From Rhodococcus sp. KBS0724 (GTDB lineage: Bacteria > Actinomycetota > Actinomycetes > Mycobacteriales > Mycobacteriaceae): a stretch of 64,000 nucleotides of DNA. A model generated the notes under the pieces. The model saw nothing but the letters and a program-made list of their open reading frames with translations, had not been told where the DNA came from and made no database searches. The DNA is taken from the NCBI RefSeq assembly GCF_005938745.2, contig NZ_VCBX02000001.1, forward strand, positions 763,501 through 827,500. The letters are read 5' to 3'. The position numbers were made by a program, and so were the translations under genes. Positions 1 through 9,727 of this stretch are shown piece after piece. The stretch's first letter is position 1; every line of letters starts with the position of its first letter.

Positions 1-2
1 AA

Positions 3-374
3 CCGGTCGAATTGGCAGTGGGGTCGCGCACATTGATGTGCTCTGCAATTCGCGACAGAGCTGTTTGGTTCGATTTCGATGTGCTGTGCGGTGGATCGAC
101 GTCGGCGGCCGACTACCTCGATCTGGTTACCCGCTTCGATGAATGGGTGATCCACGGCGTGCCGATTCTTTGCACCGCAACGGAATTCGCAGTGCGGCGT
201 TTCGGGAACGTCGTCGATGTTCTGTATGACGCCGACGTGCGGTTGACGCTGTTCGCCGACGGGGACCTCGACGACGTCGCGGGCAACCTTCGTGAGGTTC
301 CTGGACTTGCCCGGCTGTTCAGTAGGTTGTCGCTGCTTCAGCCGATGGGCGTCAAGGTGCGGTCAGAACAGTAG
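3..374 (+). CDS. zapE: Cell division protein ZapE / AFG1-family ATPase, C-terminal end (partial)
   Basis: Only the last 120 or so codons are in the window; the gene enters from the left edge in an open frame. The visible part has the ending of the AFG1/ZapE P-loop ATPase family: AVWFDFDVLCGG, then SAADYLDLVTRFDEWVIHG, GVPIL and RRFGNVVDVLYDADVRLTL, which is the conserved tail after the Walker motifs. ZapE in proteobacteria is a Z-ring-associated ATPase; the actinobacterial homologue is poorly studied. The Walker A/B motifs lie outside the window, so activity cannot be judged. It converges with the hydrolase on the other strand and overlaps its 3' end by 23 bases. Confidence 0.8.
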   Translation, partial: PVELAVGSRTLMCSAIRDRAVWFDFDVLCGGSTSAADYLDLVTRFDEWVIHGVPILCTATEFAVRRFGNVVDVLYDADVRLTLFADGDLDDVAGNLREVPGLARLFSRLSLLQPMGVKVRSEQ

Positions 375-1176
375 TCAGCGCGCTCGACAATGCTGCTTTG
401 ACATAGGGCGTGAGGTTCTCGACGAGCCGTGAGGCGATTGCGGTGGCGACCTCCGCGGGCTGCAGGGGAACGGTTGGCGATTCTGGAAGGGAAGGCTGCG
501 GCGGCGGAGTGCTGTCCGTCATCATCGGTTGATACGTACCGTGTTTCGTGAAGTAGCCGAAAACAGAGTCGACAAATTGTTCCGGCGCATCGCGTGGTTT
601 GGGCATGTTGCAGATGCCGTCGCCCTCAATGCACACCTCCTGGACCGGAATGTCGCCGAAGCCCGCGCGGGTACCGGACATCGTTGCACCGGGAACAACG
701 TTCGGGATCACGGTTTCGATGCCGCCGCGCGAGTTTCGCGGGTCGGAATACAGGACGCCTGTCACCTGAGATTGGGGAATGGACCCGTCGCGGGCGATGT
801 CGCCGAGAACGTCACCTGCAATCCGCGCACCTTGGGAATATCCGGTGATGACGACTTCGCTGCCAGGGCACTGGTTGTGAAAGGTATCAACTTCAGCATG
901 AAGTGCCTGGACGCCGACAGCCACACTGGCGTCGTAAGTCTGGTCGCCGAGAGGCCAGAAGCTGGCTGGGTAGCTCACGGGTTTTGCGACATATCCCTGG
1001 GCGGCGTAGCGATCCGTGACAGGTTGCGTGGTTTGGCCGGTCGGATCCCACGTTCCACCAACTGCGAATACCGCGCCGGCCGGGCATGAGTTCGGTGATG
1101 CCGTCGCAGCATTAGCGGACAGCAGCGCCGTCCCCAGGGCGAAAGTGCACACCACTGACAGCGAGTATTTCCTCAT
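352..1176 (-). CDS. Secreted cutinase / PE-PPE-type serine hydrolase
   Basis: A 274-residue alpha/beta hydrolase. The chosen start (ATG at 1176) gives a clean Sec signal peptide, with basic MRKYS, a hydrophobic stretch and cleavage near ATAS around residue 27; an in-frame ATG at 1260 would bury the signal. The nucleophile elbow is GYSQG with Ser114. Candidate Asp186 lies in EGDGIC and candidate His212 in FTKHG, as in cutinases and the mycobacterial PE-PPE serine hydrolase domain. Four Cys residues after the signal could form two disulfides. A Pro-rich linker (about 224-242) leads to a short alpha-helical tail of unknown role. The likely function is esterase or lipase activity at the cell surface; the substrate is unknown. 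Confidence 0.75.
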   Translation of the reverse strand: MRKYSLSVVCTFALGTALLSANAATASPNSCPAGAVFAVGGTWDPTGQTTQPVTDRYAAQGYVAKPVSYPASFWPLGDQTYDASVAVGVQALHAEVDTFHNQCPGSEVVITGYSQGARIAGDVLGDIARDGSIPQSQVTGVLYSDPRNSRGGIETVIPNVVPGATMSGTRAGFGDIPVQEVCIEGDGICNMPKPRDAPEQFVDSVFGYFTKHGTYQPMMTDSTPPPQPSLPESPTVPLQPAEVATAIASRLVENLTPYVKAALSSALTTVLTAP

Positions 1177-1346
1177 CGGGCCGTCCCAATCTATCTTTTG
1201 CTCTCGTAGCTTCACGGGGAAGCTCGCGGTCCGACGCGGGTTGTTCGGTACTGAGCGCAATGGTGACGGTGTGATGAGTCCTGGAGGTATTCCTCAGGTA
1301 AATACGACGTTGCCAGTCACAAGAATGGCGGTGACAAGAACCTCGG

Positions 1347-2522
1347 TCACGCCCCGGGGACGTGCGGCGGGTTGTCCGGAACCATGACGGCGCCGATTGC
1401 GTTGCTGATGGGGACGGCATTGTTGCCGTTGACGTTGGATGTCAGTCCGAGAGTTGCGTAGATGACGATGGTGGTTTCAGACTGCGGTTCGTAGAGCGCA
1501 ACACCGTTGTATCCGCCGTATGCCGGGTTCATGACGAGCCAACCGTCGAGGTGCACCGTCCCGAAGGTGAAGAACTTGTCGGCGGTCAGAGGTCCGAGGC
1601 CCGCGGTTGTCGGGGCCATCTGTTCGGCGAAGGCTCTGTCGGAGAGCAGTTCACCGGTTCCGAGGGCGCGAACCCATTTTCCGACGTCAGTGACTGTGGA
1701 GTTCATGTTGCCGCTGTGCAGGAAGGCCGTGGGATTCCAGAACGTCGAATCCTCGAAGACGCCGCGTTCAGTGGTGTAGCCGTGCAGGACGGGGTCGGGG
1801 ATTTGTGGGTTCAGCGCAACCCGACTGTCAGTCATTCCGAGCGGATCGAAAATGCGCTGCTGCAGTAAGTCACTCAAAGATTGCCCGGTCGCCTTCTGGA
1901 CAACTTCACCGAGCAGAGTCAGGTCGCTGTGTGAGTATCCGAAACTGGTGCCGGGTGCAAACAACGGTGGACGGGTATTGGCGAGATCGAGGATTTCCTG
2001 CGCGGTCCAGCCCCGGATCGGGTTGGCGTAGAAGCGCTTGTCGAATTCGGGATTGGTGACGTAGTCGGAGATTCCGGTGGTGCTGTTGGCGAGCATTCGT
2101 GGAGTGATCTGATCGGAGCGTGGAAAGCTCGGCTCCCACTTGGCAATCGGTTCGTCGAGCGGGAGAGCGCCGGACTCGTCGAGTTGGAGAAGGACAGTCG
2201 AGAGCATCGGTTCCATGGGCTGCCCGACGCGTACTTGCATATCGGCTGTTGCGGGAACACCGAGTGGGGATTCGCCGACAGCGCCGGTGGCCACGACGGC
2301 GTCACCTCGCCACACGCCGTACACCGCGCCGCTGAGACCGAGCTCGGTGACCTGGGCCTGGACAATGTCGGTGATCTTCTGTGATTCGGGAGTGACGGTG
2401 CTTGCAGCGGGACTGCTCGTGCCTGCGCTTGTGTCTTCGTTGGATCCGCAGGAAACAAGTGCCGCCGCGGCGAAGGCAATCACGGCGAATCGAGTTCGTC
2501 GCTGCCGTGAAGTGGACCTCAT
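1347..2522 (-). CDS. Beta-lactamase-fold lipoprotein, catalytic residues missing
   Basis: A 391-residue protein of the class C beta-lactamase/esterase family (PF00144-like). The N-terminus MRSTSRQRRT, a hydrophobic stretch and LVSC make a lipobox with Cys25, so it should be a membrane-anchored lipoprotein. The fold is well conserved (LLQLDESGALPLDEPI, RMLANSTTGISDY, GTSFGYSHSD). The SxxK motif, expected just after Gly100, reads Q-P-M-E (101-104), and the Tyr-x-Asn motif reads Y196-S-H. Without the nucleophilic Ser and general-base Lys it is unlikely to hydrolyse beta-lactams or esters. A binding or scaffold role is an inference. No frameshift is seen, so the loss looks like divergence, not decay. 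Confidence 0.8.
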   Translation of the reverse strand: MRSTSRQRRTRFAVIAFAAAALVSCGSNEDTSAGTSSPAASTVTPESQKITDIVQAQVTELGLSGAVYGVWRGDAVVATGAVGESPLGVPATADMQVRVGQPMEPMLSTVLLQLDESGALPLDEPIAKWEPSFPRSDQITPRMLANSTTGISDYVTNPEFDKRFYANPIRGWTAQEILDLANTRPPLFAPGTSFGYSHSDLTLLGEVVQKATGQSLSDLLQQRIFDPLGMTDSRVALNPQIPDPVLHGYTTERGVFEDSTFWNPTAFLHSGNMNSTVTDVGKWVRALGTGELLSDRAFAEQMAPTTAGLGPLTADKFFTFGTVHLDGWLVMNPAYGGYNGVALYEPQSETTIVIYATLGLTSNVNGNNAVPISNAIGAVMVPDNPPHVPGA

Positions 2523-2636
2523 AGGGGGGGCGATCCCTTCGTGTCTTCAGCCGAAAAGGAATGTCGCAGTTGCCTGAATCTACCGTGATCGGGGCACACC
2601 CGTTGATGAAATGAAACGACTGGAGCCGACAGTAAA

Positions 2637-2668
2637 GCCCGGCACTTTCGTAGGTGAAGGTGCCGGGC
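2637..2668 (-). terminator. Hairpin terminator after the cholesterol oxidase gene
   Basis: Arms 2637-2649 and 2656-2668 form a 13-bp stem (GCCCGGCACTTTC paired with GAAGGTGCCGGGC, one G-U) with a six-base loop, 16 bases beyond the oxidase stop codon. Only a weak U-rich tail follows on the minus strand. Confidence 0.6.
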
Positions 2669-2683
2669 AGTACTGGTCGAGAA

Positions 2684-4447
2684 TTACGGAAGTAGCTGTT
2701 CGAGGAAGGTATTGCTGAAGACCTTGTGCGGATCCAGTGCATTGAAGGCGGCATTCGCGGTATCCCAGTTGTCGCTGGTGGGGACGCCGTCGCGGTAGGT
2801 CTGGGGGAGGTCGTTGTCGATGATCTGTGCGTCGGTGTACGGCTTGTCGGGGCCGAATGCCCAGCCCTTGGACCACTCGGGGCGGAAGGTGGCGTCGTTG
2901 TTGTTGTAGTGGCCGCGCATCCATTGCTCCATTTCCCGGTAGAACGCGAACATGCCGGGTGTTCCGGGGACTCCGAGGACGTTGAGCCAGATGGCGGTGT
3001 CCCATTCGGGGTGGTCGGGGCGTGGGCGCATGGCGGAGATGGTGGGGGCGCCGGCGGACGTGACTTCCACGTCGGATGGTTCGTCGAGGCCGCAGCAGCG
3101 GATTTCGACGGGTCCGTTGAGAGGGAACTGCCCGATGGACCGGTAGTACTCCATCCGGCCGTTGAACCAGTGGGTGAAGTCGTGGATGACCTGGCCGATG
3201 TTGGCGCGGGACGTGATGACAGCGCCACCGCCTTCGGTCAGGCGCAGCGTGGTGGCCCGGATGTAGAACTGAACGTCCTTGGACCACCCCCACAAGTCGT
3301 TGGAAAAGGTCGCGGCGAGACCGGCGACGGTGGTGGCGTACATAATCTGGCCGAATGCCGGTGCGATACCAGGATTTCCGGAGTTGATCTGCCCGATCAT
3401 GTCGGTGACCGGTTCGGGGAGGTTGTCGGAGAAGATGTAGTTGTACGGTCCGGTCACCTCGCGGGAGAAGCGAGGCTTTTCGGGGGCGAGGGACCACACC
3501 TTCATCCAGGGTCGTTCGGTGAAGGGGTACCAAATTGCTTCTGCGCGACCGTTTTCGCGGACGAACTTCTCGAAGGTGCGTCCGGAGGCGCCGCGAGCGC
3601 CGAAGAGTTCCTGCCAACCGATGTCCGTGTAGCTGACACAGCGCATGCGGTAGTTGGGTGCCGCTTGCAGTGTGACGGAGGTGAGGAAGGTGCGGCCGAG
3701 GTGGGTCAGGAGTGGCTTGATGGCGGCGTCGGCCCGCGAGTAGGTCTTGAGCGCGTATTCACTGCCGTTCCAGACCACTGCGGTCAGGGAGGTGACGAGG
3801 TTGGAGAGAGAACCGAAAGTTTGTCCGGGAACGTGTGGTTCGCCTTCCGCAGGCAGGGCTGCGCCGTGGGCGTCGACGGCGAGAGATCCTGCGATGGACA
3901 GGACGCCGGGTGCCGGGAGGTTGGCGAATCCGAGGCCCTGAGCCTGAAGTGCGGTGGTGATGGCGTCGAGGGTGGCACCGGGTCCTGCGGTGACCGTCGC
4001 CGGTGATCCACCGGCATCGACGTTGACCCAGTTCAGATGGACCATGGTGTCGGCGAGGATGACTTTGTCGATGGAAGCGCCGTTCACCACAGTCAGGGGT
4101 GTCCAGCCGTGCATGGCACCGCGGGGGCGAATGGTGTAACCGTTGGCATGTCCCCAGTTGGCCAGGCGTACTACGTCTTCGGGCGTTTTGGGAGCGCAGG
4201 TCCAGATGGTGTCGAGCATGATCTCTTTGGACCAGTTCTGGTACGCCTGCTGGTAGAGCGCGATGCCTTCGGGGAATGCGGGCGGCGGTGTGAGGGTCGG
4301 TACCGGGCCACCCGCGGAGCCGGAAGAGCCGGCGGGGACGGCGTAGGCCGGTGTCCAGCCGGCGAATGCGGTCGCGGCTACGGCTCCGGCTCCGGCGGCC
4401 ATGAAACCTCGTCGGGACAGTCGGAACTTTTCGTCTTGTGCCGTCAT
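2684..4447 (-). CDS. Cholesterol oxidase, covalent-FAD (VAO/BCO2) type, Tat-exported
   Basis: A 587-residue flavoprotein resembling Brevibacterium sterolicum cholesterol oxidase BCO2, which oxidises the 3beta-hydroxyl of sterols and isomerises the double bond to give the 3-keto-4-ene, releasing H2O2. The N-terminus has a Tat signal (SRRGFMAAGAG, Arg12-Arg13), so it is probably exported folded with FAD. The FAD domain carries RPRGAMHGW with His113 at the covalent attachment position. The substrate domain keeps Glu311 (FTERPW) and the Glu448-Ile-Arg450 pair (PVEIRCCG) that match the catalytic Glu and Arg of BCO2. It lies 53 bases after the MaoC gene and is probably the last gene of the kstD operon. 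It supplies the substrate for KstD. Confidence 0.88.
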   Translation of the reverse strand: MTAQDEKFRLSRRGFMAAGAGAVAATAFAGWTPAYAVPAGSSGSAGGPVPTLTPPPAFPEGIALYQQAYQNWSKEIMLDTIWTCAPKTPEDVVRLANWGHANGYTIRPRGAMHGWTPLTVVNGASIDKVILADTMVHLNWVNVDAGGSPATVTAGPGATLDAITTALQAQGLGFANLPAPGVLSIAGSLAVDAHGAALPAEGEPHVPGQTFGSLSNLVTSLTAVVWNGSEYALKTYSRADAAIKPLLTHLGRTFLTSVTLQAAPNYRMRCVSYTDIGWQELFGARGASGRTFEKFVRENGRAEAIWYPFTERPWMKVWSLAPEKPRFSREVTGPYNYIFSDNLPEPVTDMIGQINSGNPGIAPAFGQIMYATTVAGLAATFSNDLWGWSKDVQFYIRATTLRLTEGGGAVITSRANIGQVIHDFTHWFNGRMEYYRSIGQFPLNGPVEIRCCGLDEPSDVEVTSAGAPTISAMRPRPDHPEWDTAIWLNVLGVPGTPGMFAFYREMEQWMRGHYNNNDATFRPEWSKGWAFGPDKPYTDAQIIDNDLPQTYRDGVPTSDNWDTANAAFNALDPHKVFSNTFLEQLLP

Positions 4448-4500
4448 CTTCGGACTACTCCATCGGGTTCGAGAACTACAGTGAGTTCAAAAGGTGGATC

Positions 4501-5358
4501 TCAGGCAAGAGTGAGAACTACGTCAGCTAGTGCGGGGGCATCGCGCTCCGCGACAAATGCGGAGATCAACAGTTGCCCTTCGCCTTTCCAGATTCGGATG
4601 CTCAGGTTCTCACCCGGGAAAACCACCCCGGCAAAACGTGCACTGAACCCGGCCACCTGCGTGCTGTCGCCGTCGAGCATCGTGTCCACTGCGGCCTTGC
4701 AGACCATTCCGTAAGTACACAGTCCATGCAGGATAGGCGCTGGAAAGCCTGCAGCGGAGGCGAATTGCGGATCTGAGTGCAATGGGTTGCGATCGCCGCA
4801 CATCCGATAGAGCAACGCTTGCTGTGGAAGTACCGGTACTACGATGTCCGCGTCGGGCTCGCGATCAGGTAGCGAAACCGATTCCGTCGGACCACGTTCA
4901 CCCCCGAAACCGCCCTCTCCGCGGGCGAATATCGACGAGCGGGCAGTCCAGAGCGGGTTGCCGTCGGTGTCGACCGTGACCGATTCCTGCACGATGACTG
5001 CAGCTTTGCCCTTGTCCCAGATCTCGGCGATCCGAGTTGTCGTTCGGCCGCTGCCACTGGCCGGAATCGGCTGGTGGAGCGTGACTTCCTGACTTCCGTG
5101 GACAACTTTCGCGAGATCGATCTCGACGCCGGGGAACGAGACCCTAGGCGCTTCGGTGGCGTGAAAGTTTGCCGCGACGGTGGCGAAGGTGGGTAGTACC
5201 TGTGGCTTCTCGTCGTCGAGATATCGCAATTCGTTCGGATCCAGAGGACGGGCCCCGGCGCCGAGCGCCAAGTGGTAGTGCTGCACGTCCGACGGCGTCC
5301 ACGAGAACTCCTGCGGTGCAAGCTCTGCGCCGAGTGCTACGGAAAGATCAATTGGCAT
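4501..5358 (-). CDS. Double hot-dog MaoC-type enoyl-CoA hydratase (Rv3538-like)
   Basis: A 285-residue two-repeat MaoC protein. The C-terminal repeat has the hydratase-2 motif: RMCGDRNPLHSDPQFASAAG followed by FPAPILHGLCTYG, with the Asp/His pair in place, as in R-specific enoyl-CoA hydratases. The N-terminal repeat (about 1-140) is degenerate, as usual for this family. It closely resembles the M. tuberculosis protein encoded next to kstD (Rv3538), which has been assigned to hydration of a steroid side-chain enoyl-CoA. Its start overlaps the 3' end of kstD by 11 bases, so the two are translationally coupled. The steroid side-chain role is inferred from that synteny. Confidence 0.83.
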   Translation of the reverse strand: MPIDLSVALGAELAPQEFSWTPSDVQHYHLALGAGARPLDPNELRYLDDEKPQVLPTFATVAANFHATEAPRVSFPGVEIDLAKVVHGSQEVTLHQPIPASGSGRTTTRIAEIWDKGKAAVIVQESVTVDTDGNPLWTARSSIFARGEGGFGGERGPTESVSLPDREPDADIVVPVLPQQALLYRMCGDRNPLHSDPQFASAAGFPAPILHGLCTYGMVCKAAVDTMLDGDSTQVAGFSARFAGVVFPGENLSIRIWKGEGQLLISAFVAERDAPALADVVLTLA

Positions 5359-7075
5359 GATCGACCGCCGTATTTGCAGCCTCGGCGGCGGTCTCAGCGG
5401 TCCCAGCGTTCTTCGCGCGCTCCGCGATGTCCAGCACTGCCAGGTAACCGAAAGTCATTGCAGGGCCGATGGTCGCGCCTGGTCCGGCGTATGTGTGGCC
5501 CATGACCGGTGCGCTCGCGTTGCCCGCGGCGTAGAGACCTTCGATGACGCTTCCGTCTTCGCGTAGTGCTCGGCCGTTGACATCGGTGCAGATGCCGCCC
5601 TTGGTGCCGAGGTCACCCGGAACCATTTTGATGGCGTAGAACGGAGCCTTGCTGATTTCGGCAAGGCTGGGGTTCTTCAGGCGGGGATCACCGTAGTACG
5701 CGTCGTAGCCACTGTCGCCGCGGCCGAAGTCCTCGTCCTTGCCGTTGCGTGCGAAGCCGTTGAATCGCTCGACGGTTTCGGTCAGTGATGCGACGGGAAG
5801 TCCTGTCTTCTCGGCCAGTTCGGCGATCGTTCCGGCCTTGACCACGATGCCGGCCTTGAGCCAGCGACCGGGGAAGGGGGAGCGGGGAGTGATGCCGGCA
5901 AACGTGTAGCGGTTGCGATAGCGCTGATCGAGGATCATCCATGTCGGGATGTTCTCGCCGGGGCCTTCGCCCTGGCCGTATTCGCCGCCGTACATCGCAT
6001 GCGTTGCCTCGACGTACGGAGCCGCCTCGTTGCCGAAGCGCTTGCCGGACATGTTGACCATCATGCAGCCGGGCAGGGTGCGCTCGGAGAGAGCGAACCA
6101 CGGTCCACCGGTCAGTGGTATGGACGGACCCCACCAGGCGTCGTCCATGAAATCGACTGCAGCGCCGATCTCTTGGCCCGCGCGGATTCCGTCGCCGGTG
6201 TTCGCCTTCGCGCCGACGGTCCAGTCCGTGCCGATGGGCCCGCGCTGGTACTTCTCGCGCATTTCCTTGTTGTGCTCGAATCCGCCGGATCCCAACACAA
6301 CTCCGTGGCGAGCACGGATGACCTGCTCCTCGCCGTCGATGATGACGTTGACACCGCGAACCGCGCCGTCTTCGGTGTACAGGGAGGTCAGCGGGGTGTT
6401 CAGCAGGATGGGCACTCCGGCGGACTGAAGGCCGAGTCGAATGCCGGCTACCAGTGCCTGTCCGCGAACCAGCAGATCCTTCTTGGTGGCCTTGGCAGCG
6501 AGGAATCGCATGCCGACCTTCATGGCGCGCAGCGGTCCGCGCGGATTGCGCATCAGCAGGTTGAGCCACTTGTAGTCGGCCTGGGTGATGACGAAGTTCT
6601 TGGGGGCCTTGACGTAGTCGGGTTCGAGATTCTTGCGATCGGCGCCCAACTTGTTGCCGTCGAACGGGGTGGGCTCGACACTGCGGCCACCAAGGCGTCC
6701 GCCGGGAGCCTCCGGGTAGTAGTCGGAGTAGCCGGGAACCCACTGCAGTTCGAGCGGGCTGTTCTTCAGCACGAACGAGAGCATCTCGGGACCGCGCTCG
6801 AGGTAGGTGTCGATGCGTTCGGGAGCGACGACGTCGCCGATGATGCTGTGCAGGTAGGAACGGGCGGCCTCTGGCGTGTCGGTGACACCGTCTGCCTGAA
6901 GTGCCTCGTTGTTGGGGATCCAGACTCCGCCGCCGGATCGGGCGGTCGATCCGCCGTAGTGGGCAGCCTTCTCCACGATGACCACGCTCAGGCCCTGGTG
7001 GGCTGCGGTCAAGGCCGCTGTCATACCTGCGGCACCACTGCCGACGACGACGATGTCGTATTCCTGCTTGCTCAT
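5348..7075 (-). CDS. kstD: 3-ketosteroid delta1-dehydrogenase
   Basis: A 575-residue FAD enzyme that introduces the C1-C2 double bond in ring A of 3-ketosteroids, a step needed before 9,10-bond cleavage. The FAD-binding GSGAAGMTAA lies at 12-21. The active-site tyrosine region GYSDYY contains Tyr119. The C-terminal GHTYAGPGATIG carries Tyr529 and Gly533, matching Tyr487/Gly491 of R. erythropolis KstD1. I take ATG at 7075 (MSKQEYD); the upstream in-frame GTG at 7084 lies inside the operator. A -10 element TATAAC lies just upstream on the minus strand, giving a nearly leaderless transcript with the KstR box over it. It heads the operon with the MaoC hydratase and cholesterol oxidase. Subtype (KstD1/2/3) cannot be fixed by eye. 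Confidence 0.93.
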   Translation of the reverse strand: MSKQEYDIVVVGSGAAGMTAALTAAHQGLSVVIVEKAAHYGGSTARSGGGVWIPNNEALQADGVTDTPEAARSYLHSIIGDVVAPERIDTYLERGPEMLSFVLKNSPLELQWVPGYSDYYPEAPGGRLGGRSVEPTPFDGNKLGADRKNLEPDYVKAPKNFVITQADYKWLNLLMRNPRGPLRAMKVGMRFLAAKATKKDLLVRGQALVAGIRLGLQSAGVPILLNTPLTSLYTEDGAVRGVNVIIDGEEQVIRARHGVVLGSGGFEHNKEMREKYQRGPIGTDWTVGAKANTGDGIRAGQEIGAAVDFMDDAWWGPSIPLTGGPWFALSERTLPGCMMVNMSGKRFGNEAAPYVEATHAMYGGEYGQGEGPGENIPTWMILDQRYRNRYTFAGITPRSPFPGRWLKAGIVVKAGTIAELAEKTGLPVASLTETVERFNGFARNGKDEDFGRGDSGYDAYYGDPRLKNPSLAEISKAPFYAIKMVPGDLGTKGGICTDVNGRALREDGSVIEGLYAAGNASAPVMGHTYAGPGATIGPAMTFGYLAVLDIAERAKNAGTAETAAEAANTAVDHAN

Positions 7076-7076
7076 G

Positions 7077-7090
7077 TAGAACACGTTATA
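7077..7090. promoter_or_regulatory. KstR-type operator between kstD and the hsaGF operon
   Basis: TAGAACACGTTATA fits the KstR consensus TnnAACnnGTTnnA. It overlaps the minus-strand -10 of kstD (TATAAC, 7085-7090) and abuts a plus-strand -10 candidate TAGAAT (7089-7094). One bound repressor could therefore shut both divergent operons. Confidence 0.8.
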
Positions 7091-7190
7091 GAATGATGGG
7101 GGTGTCAGTCCATGCTTTCTGCCAGGAAGTATTTACGAACGTTGCCTTCGATAACGAAACGCATTGCAGTAAAATTGAGGATGGTGCAGT

Positions 7191-8822
7191 GTGACCTGGG
7201 ATACTTCGGTTGATGTCCTCGTTGTCGGATTCGGTGTTGCCGGGGCAAGCGCCGCACTCGAAGCGGTAGCGGCTGGTTCGACGGTGATGGCGATCGATCG
7301 GGCATCGGGAGGTGGCGCCAGCACCATTTCCGGAGGAATCTTCTACGCCGGTGGCGGCACCGCGATTCAGAAAGAAGCCGGTGTCGAGGACAGTCCGGAA
7401 GCAATGCTCGCGTACCTGACCCGCGAGGTCGGTGATGCGGTGGCGCCCGAGACCTTGCGCCGGTTCGTAGAGGAGAGTCCATCGACAATCGAGTGGCTGC
7501 GCGGTCACGGCGTGCCCTTCGAGGCTTCGTTGTGTCCGTACAAGACGTCGTTTCCGAGTAATAAGCACTATCTGTACTTCTCTGGCAGCGAATCGGCCGG
7601 CGGGTTCCGTGACATCGCCAAACCTGCTCCGCGTGGGCACCGAGCCAAAGGCCGCGGCACGTCAGGGAAGATGCTGTACGGCCCGCTCGCGAAGTCCGCG
7701 GAGGCCAAGGGCGTGCGATTACTCGGCCAGACACGAGCTGACCGGTTGATCATCGAGGACGGCCGGGTGATCGGCGTCGAGGCGCTGACGCTTCGGGATG
7801 CACCCGCCGGGGTTCGGCGGCGTCACGCAGCGCTCGGCTCGATCTCTGCCAAACCGGGTGTATACGCCCCCCAACTTCGTTCGATTATCGACGCTCACAT
7901 CAGCAAGATCGAGAAGAAGTACGCCAAGAAGATCCGCATCAAGGCGCGTGGTGGCGTGATCCTCAGTGCTGGTGGATTTGTCTCCAACCGCGAGATGATG
8001 CGCACTCACGCACCGGCTTACAAGGGTGGGATCCCGCTCGGTACGTCGGGTGACGACGGCAAGGGAATCAATCTCGGAATCGAGGCAGGGGGTGCCACCG
8101 ACAAGCTCGGTAACGTCTCCGCGTGGCGGTTCATCGTCCCACCCAGCGCCTTTCTCGGTTCGATACTGGTGGGTGCATCCGGAGCGCGAATCGTGGACGA
8201 ATCACGTTACGGTGCGGCGCTGGGGCAGGCAATGGTCGAGAAGAGTGGCGGAATCGGTTGGCTGCTGGCCGATTCCGATCTTGTTCGTGACGCGAAGGCG
8301 CAAATACCGGATCAATCCATGTGGTTTCAGCGGGTGCAGACCACCGGAATGATGCGTACTGCAGTGCATGGCAACACGATTTCCGAAGTTGCACGCAAGG
8401 CGGGAATCGATGCCGCCGGCCTGCATGAAACGATCGATGCGCACAATACCGCTGCCGCAAGCGGTCAACCCGATCCGATGGGGAAGCCGTCCGACTTCGT
8501 CAGGCCGATACTGACCGCGCCGTTCACGATGTACGACGTCTCGATCAAGCCCAATATGATGAATCCCTGCCCCATGCTCACACTCGGTGGATTGGTGGTC
8601 GATGAATCAACCGGCGCAGTGAAAAACGAAGCTGGGCAGTCGATCCTGGGACTCTATGCTGCCGGCCGCACAGCCGTCGGCATTTGTTCCAACTCGTATG
8701 TGAGCGGCTTGTCGCTCGCTGACTGCGTGTTCTCCGGGCGCCGCGCCGGACTTCATGCGGCATCGAACGCCGCGGTACTTCGCTTCAGCTCACCCCCCAG
8801 CTTCAGTTCACCTAGGGAGTAA
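7191..8822 (+). CDS. KstD-like / fumarate-reductase-type FAD oxidoreductase
   Basis: A 543-residue protein starting with GTG at 7191 (GAGG ten bases upstream). The N-terminal dinucleotide fold is [15 protein letters not shown] and the C-terminal FAD segment is [12 protein letters not shown], as in the KstD/flavocytochrome-c superfamily. It lacks the GHTYAGPGATIG motif of true KstDs; the equivalent stretch is [12 protein letters not shown] steroid or keto-acid delta-dehydrogenase or reductase is plausible, but the reaction is not identified. It is first in a rightward operon: two bases separate it from hsaG. In M. tuberculosis the gene next to hsaG at this divergent junction is hsaE, so its presence here is unusual. 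Confidence 0.75.
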   Translation: MTWDTSVDVLVVGFGVAGASAALEAVAAGSTVMAIDRASGGGASTISGGIFYAGGGTAIQKEAGVEDSPEAMLAYLTREVGDAVAPETLRRFVEESPSTIEWLRGHGVPFEASLCPYKTSFPSNKHYLYFSGSESAGGFRDIAKPAPRGHRAKGRGTSGKMLYGPLAKSAEAKGVRLLGQTRADRLIIEDGRVIGVEALTLRDAPAGVRRRHAALGSISAKPGVYAPQLRSIIDAHISKIEKKYAKKIRIKARGGVILSAGGFVSNREMMRTHAPAYKGGIPLGTSGDDGKGINLGIEAGGATDKLGNVSAWRFIVPPSAFLGSILVGASGARIVDESRYGAALGQAMVEKSGGIGWLLADSDLVRDAKAQIPDQSMWFQRVQTTGMMRTAVHGNTISEVARKAGIDAAGLHETIDAHNTAAASGQPDPMGKPSDFVRPILTAPFTMYDVSIKPNMMNPCPMLTLGGLVVDESTGAVKNEAGQSILGLYAAGRTAVGICSNSYVSGLSLADCVFSGRRAGLHAASNAAVLRFSSPPSFSSPRE

Positions 8823-8824
8823 TC

Positions 8825-9727
8825 ATGACCAAGGCAAGTGTGGCGATTGTCGGATCGGGAAATATCAGCACCGATCTGCTGTACAAACTGCAGCGTTCGG
8901 AGTGGCTGGAGCCCCGGTGGATGATCGGAATCGACCCGCAGAGCGAAGGATTGGCGCGCGCCGCCGCGATGGGGCTCGAGACATCCGCCGAAGGGGTCGA
9001 TTGGTTGTTGAATCAGGCGGAAAAACCGGACCTGGTGTTCGAAGCGACCTCGGCCTACGTGCACCGAGACGCCGCACCACGCTACGAGGCCGCGGGAATT
9101 CGCGCCGTCGACCTCACGCCGGCTGCCGTCGGTCCGGCCGTGGTTCCGCCCGCCAACCTGCGCGAGCACCTCGACGCGCCCAACGTCAACATGATCACTT
9201 GCGGCGGACAGGCAACTATCCCGATCGTGTACGCGGTATCTCGTGTGGTGGAAGTGGCCTATGCCGAAATCGTCGCCTCCGTTGCATCGCTGTCTGCCGG
9301 ACCGGGAACCCGCGCGAACATCGACGAGTTCACCAAGACCACCAGTCGCGGTATCGAGACGATTGGCGGCGCCCAGCGTGGCAAGGCGATCATCATCCTC
9401 AATCCTGCCGATCCGCCGATGATCATGCGAGACACCATCTTCTGTGCGATCCCCGAAGATGTGGATCACGCGGCGATCACCGACTCCATTCATCGCGTCG
9501 TCAAGGATATCCAGCAGTACGTGCCGGGCTACCGGTTGCTCAACGAACCGCAGTTCGACGATCCGAGCGTCGTGTCCGGTGGATATGCCACGGTCACAAC
9601 ATTTGTCGAGGTCGAAGGCGCAGGAGACTTCCTGCCGCCCTACGCCGGAAACCTCGACATCATGACTGCGGCAGCCACCAAGGTGGGCGAGGAGATCGCC
9701 CAGAAGTTTCTGAGCGTGAAGGCATGA
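8825..9727 (+). CDS. hsaG: Acylating acetaldehyde/propanal dehydrogenase HsaG
   Basis: A 300-residue CoA-acylating aldehyde dehydrogenase that converts the aldehyde released by HsaF to acyl-CoA with NAD+ at the end of the steroid A/B-ring meta-cleavage pathway. The N-terminal Rossmann motif is [10 protein letters not shown]. The catalytic Cys126 lies in [14 protein letters not shown], and the C-terminal [11 protein letters not shown] is conserved in BphJ/HsaG/DmpF proteins. It overlaps hsaF by four bases (ATGA), which fits the known physical complex and aldehyde channelling between the two enzymes. Assignment to the steroid pathway, not to another catechol pathway, rests on the kstD neighbourhood. 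Confidence 0.9.
   Translation: MTKASVAIVGSGNISTDLLYKLQRSEWLEPRWMIGIDPQSEGLARAAAMGLETSAEGVDWLLNQAEKPDLVFEATSAYVHRDAAPRYEAAGIRAVDLTPAAVGPAVVPPANLREHLDAPNVNMITCGGQATIPIVYAVSRVVEVAYAEIVASVASLSAGPGTRANIDEFTKTTSRGIETIGGAQRGKAIIILNPADPPMIMRDTIFCAIPEDVDHAAITDSIHRVVKDIQQYVPGYRLLNEPQFDDPSVVSGGYATVTTFVEVEGAGDFLPPYAGNLDIMTAAATKVGEEIAQKFLSVKA

Noticed and set aside
2726..4006. A 426-codon plus-strand open frame opposite the cholesterol oxidase gene
   Set aside because: It is antisense to a well-conserved flavoprotein; its composition (Gly/Val/Glu-rich) is the usual mirror of high-GC coding and it has no recognisable motif.
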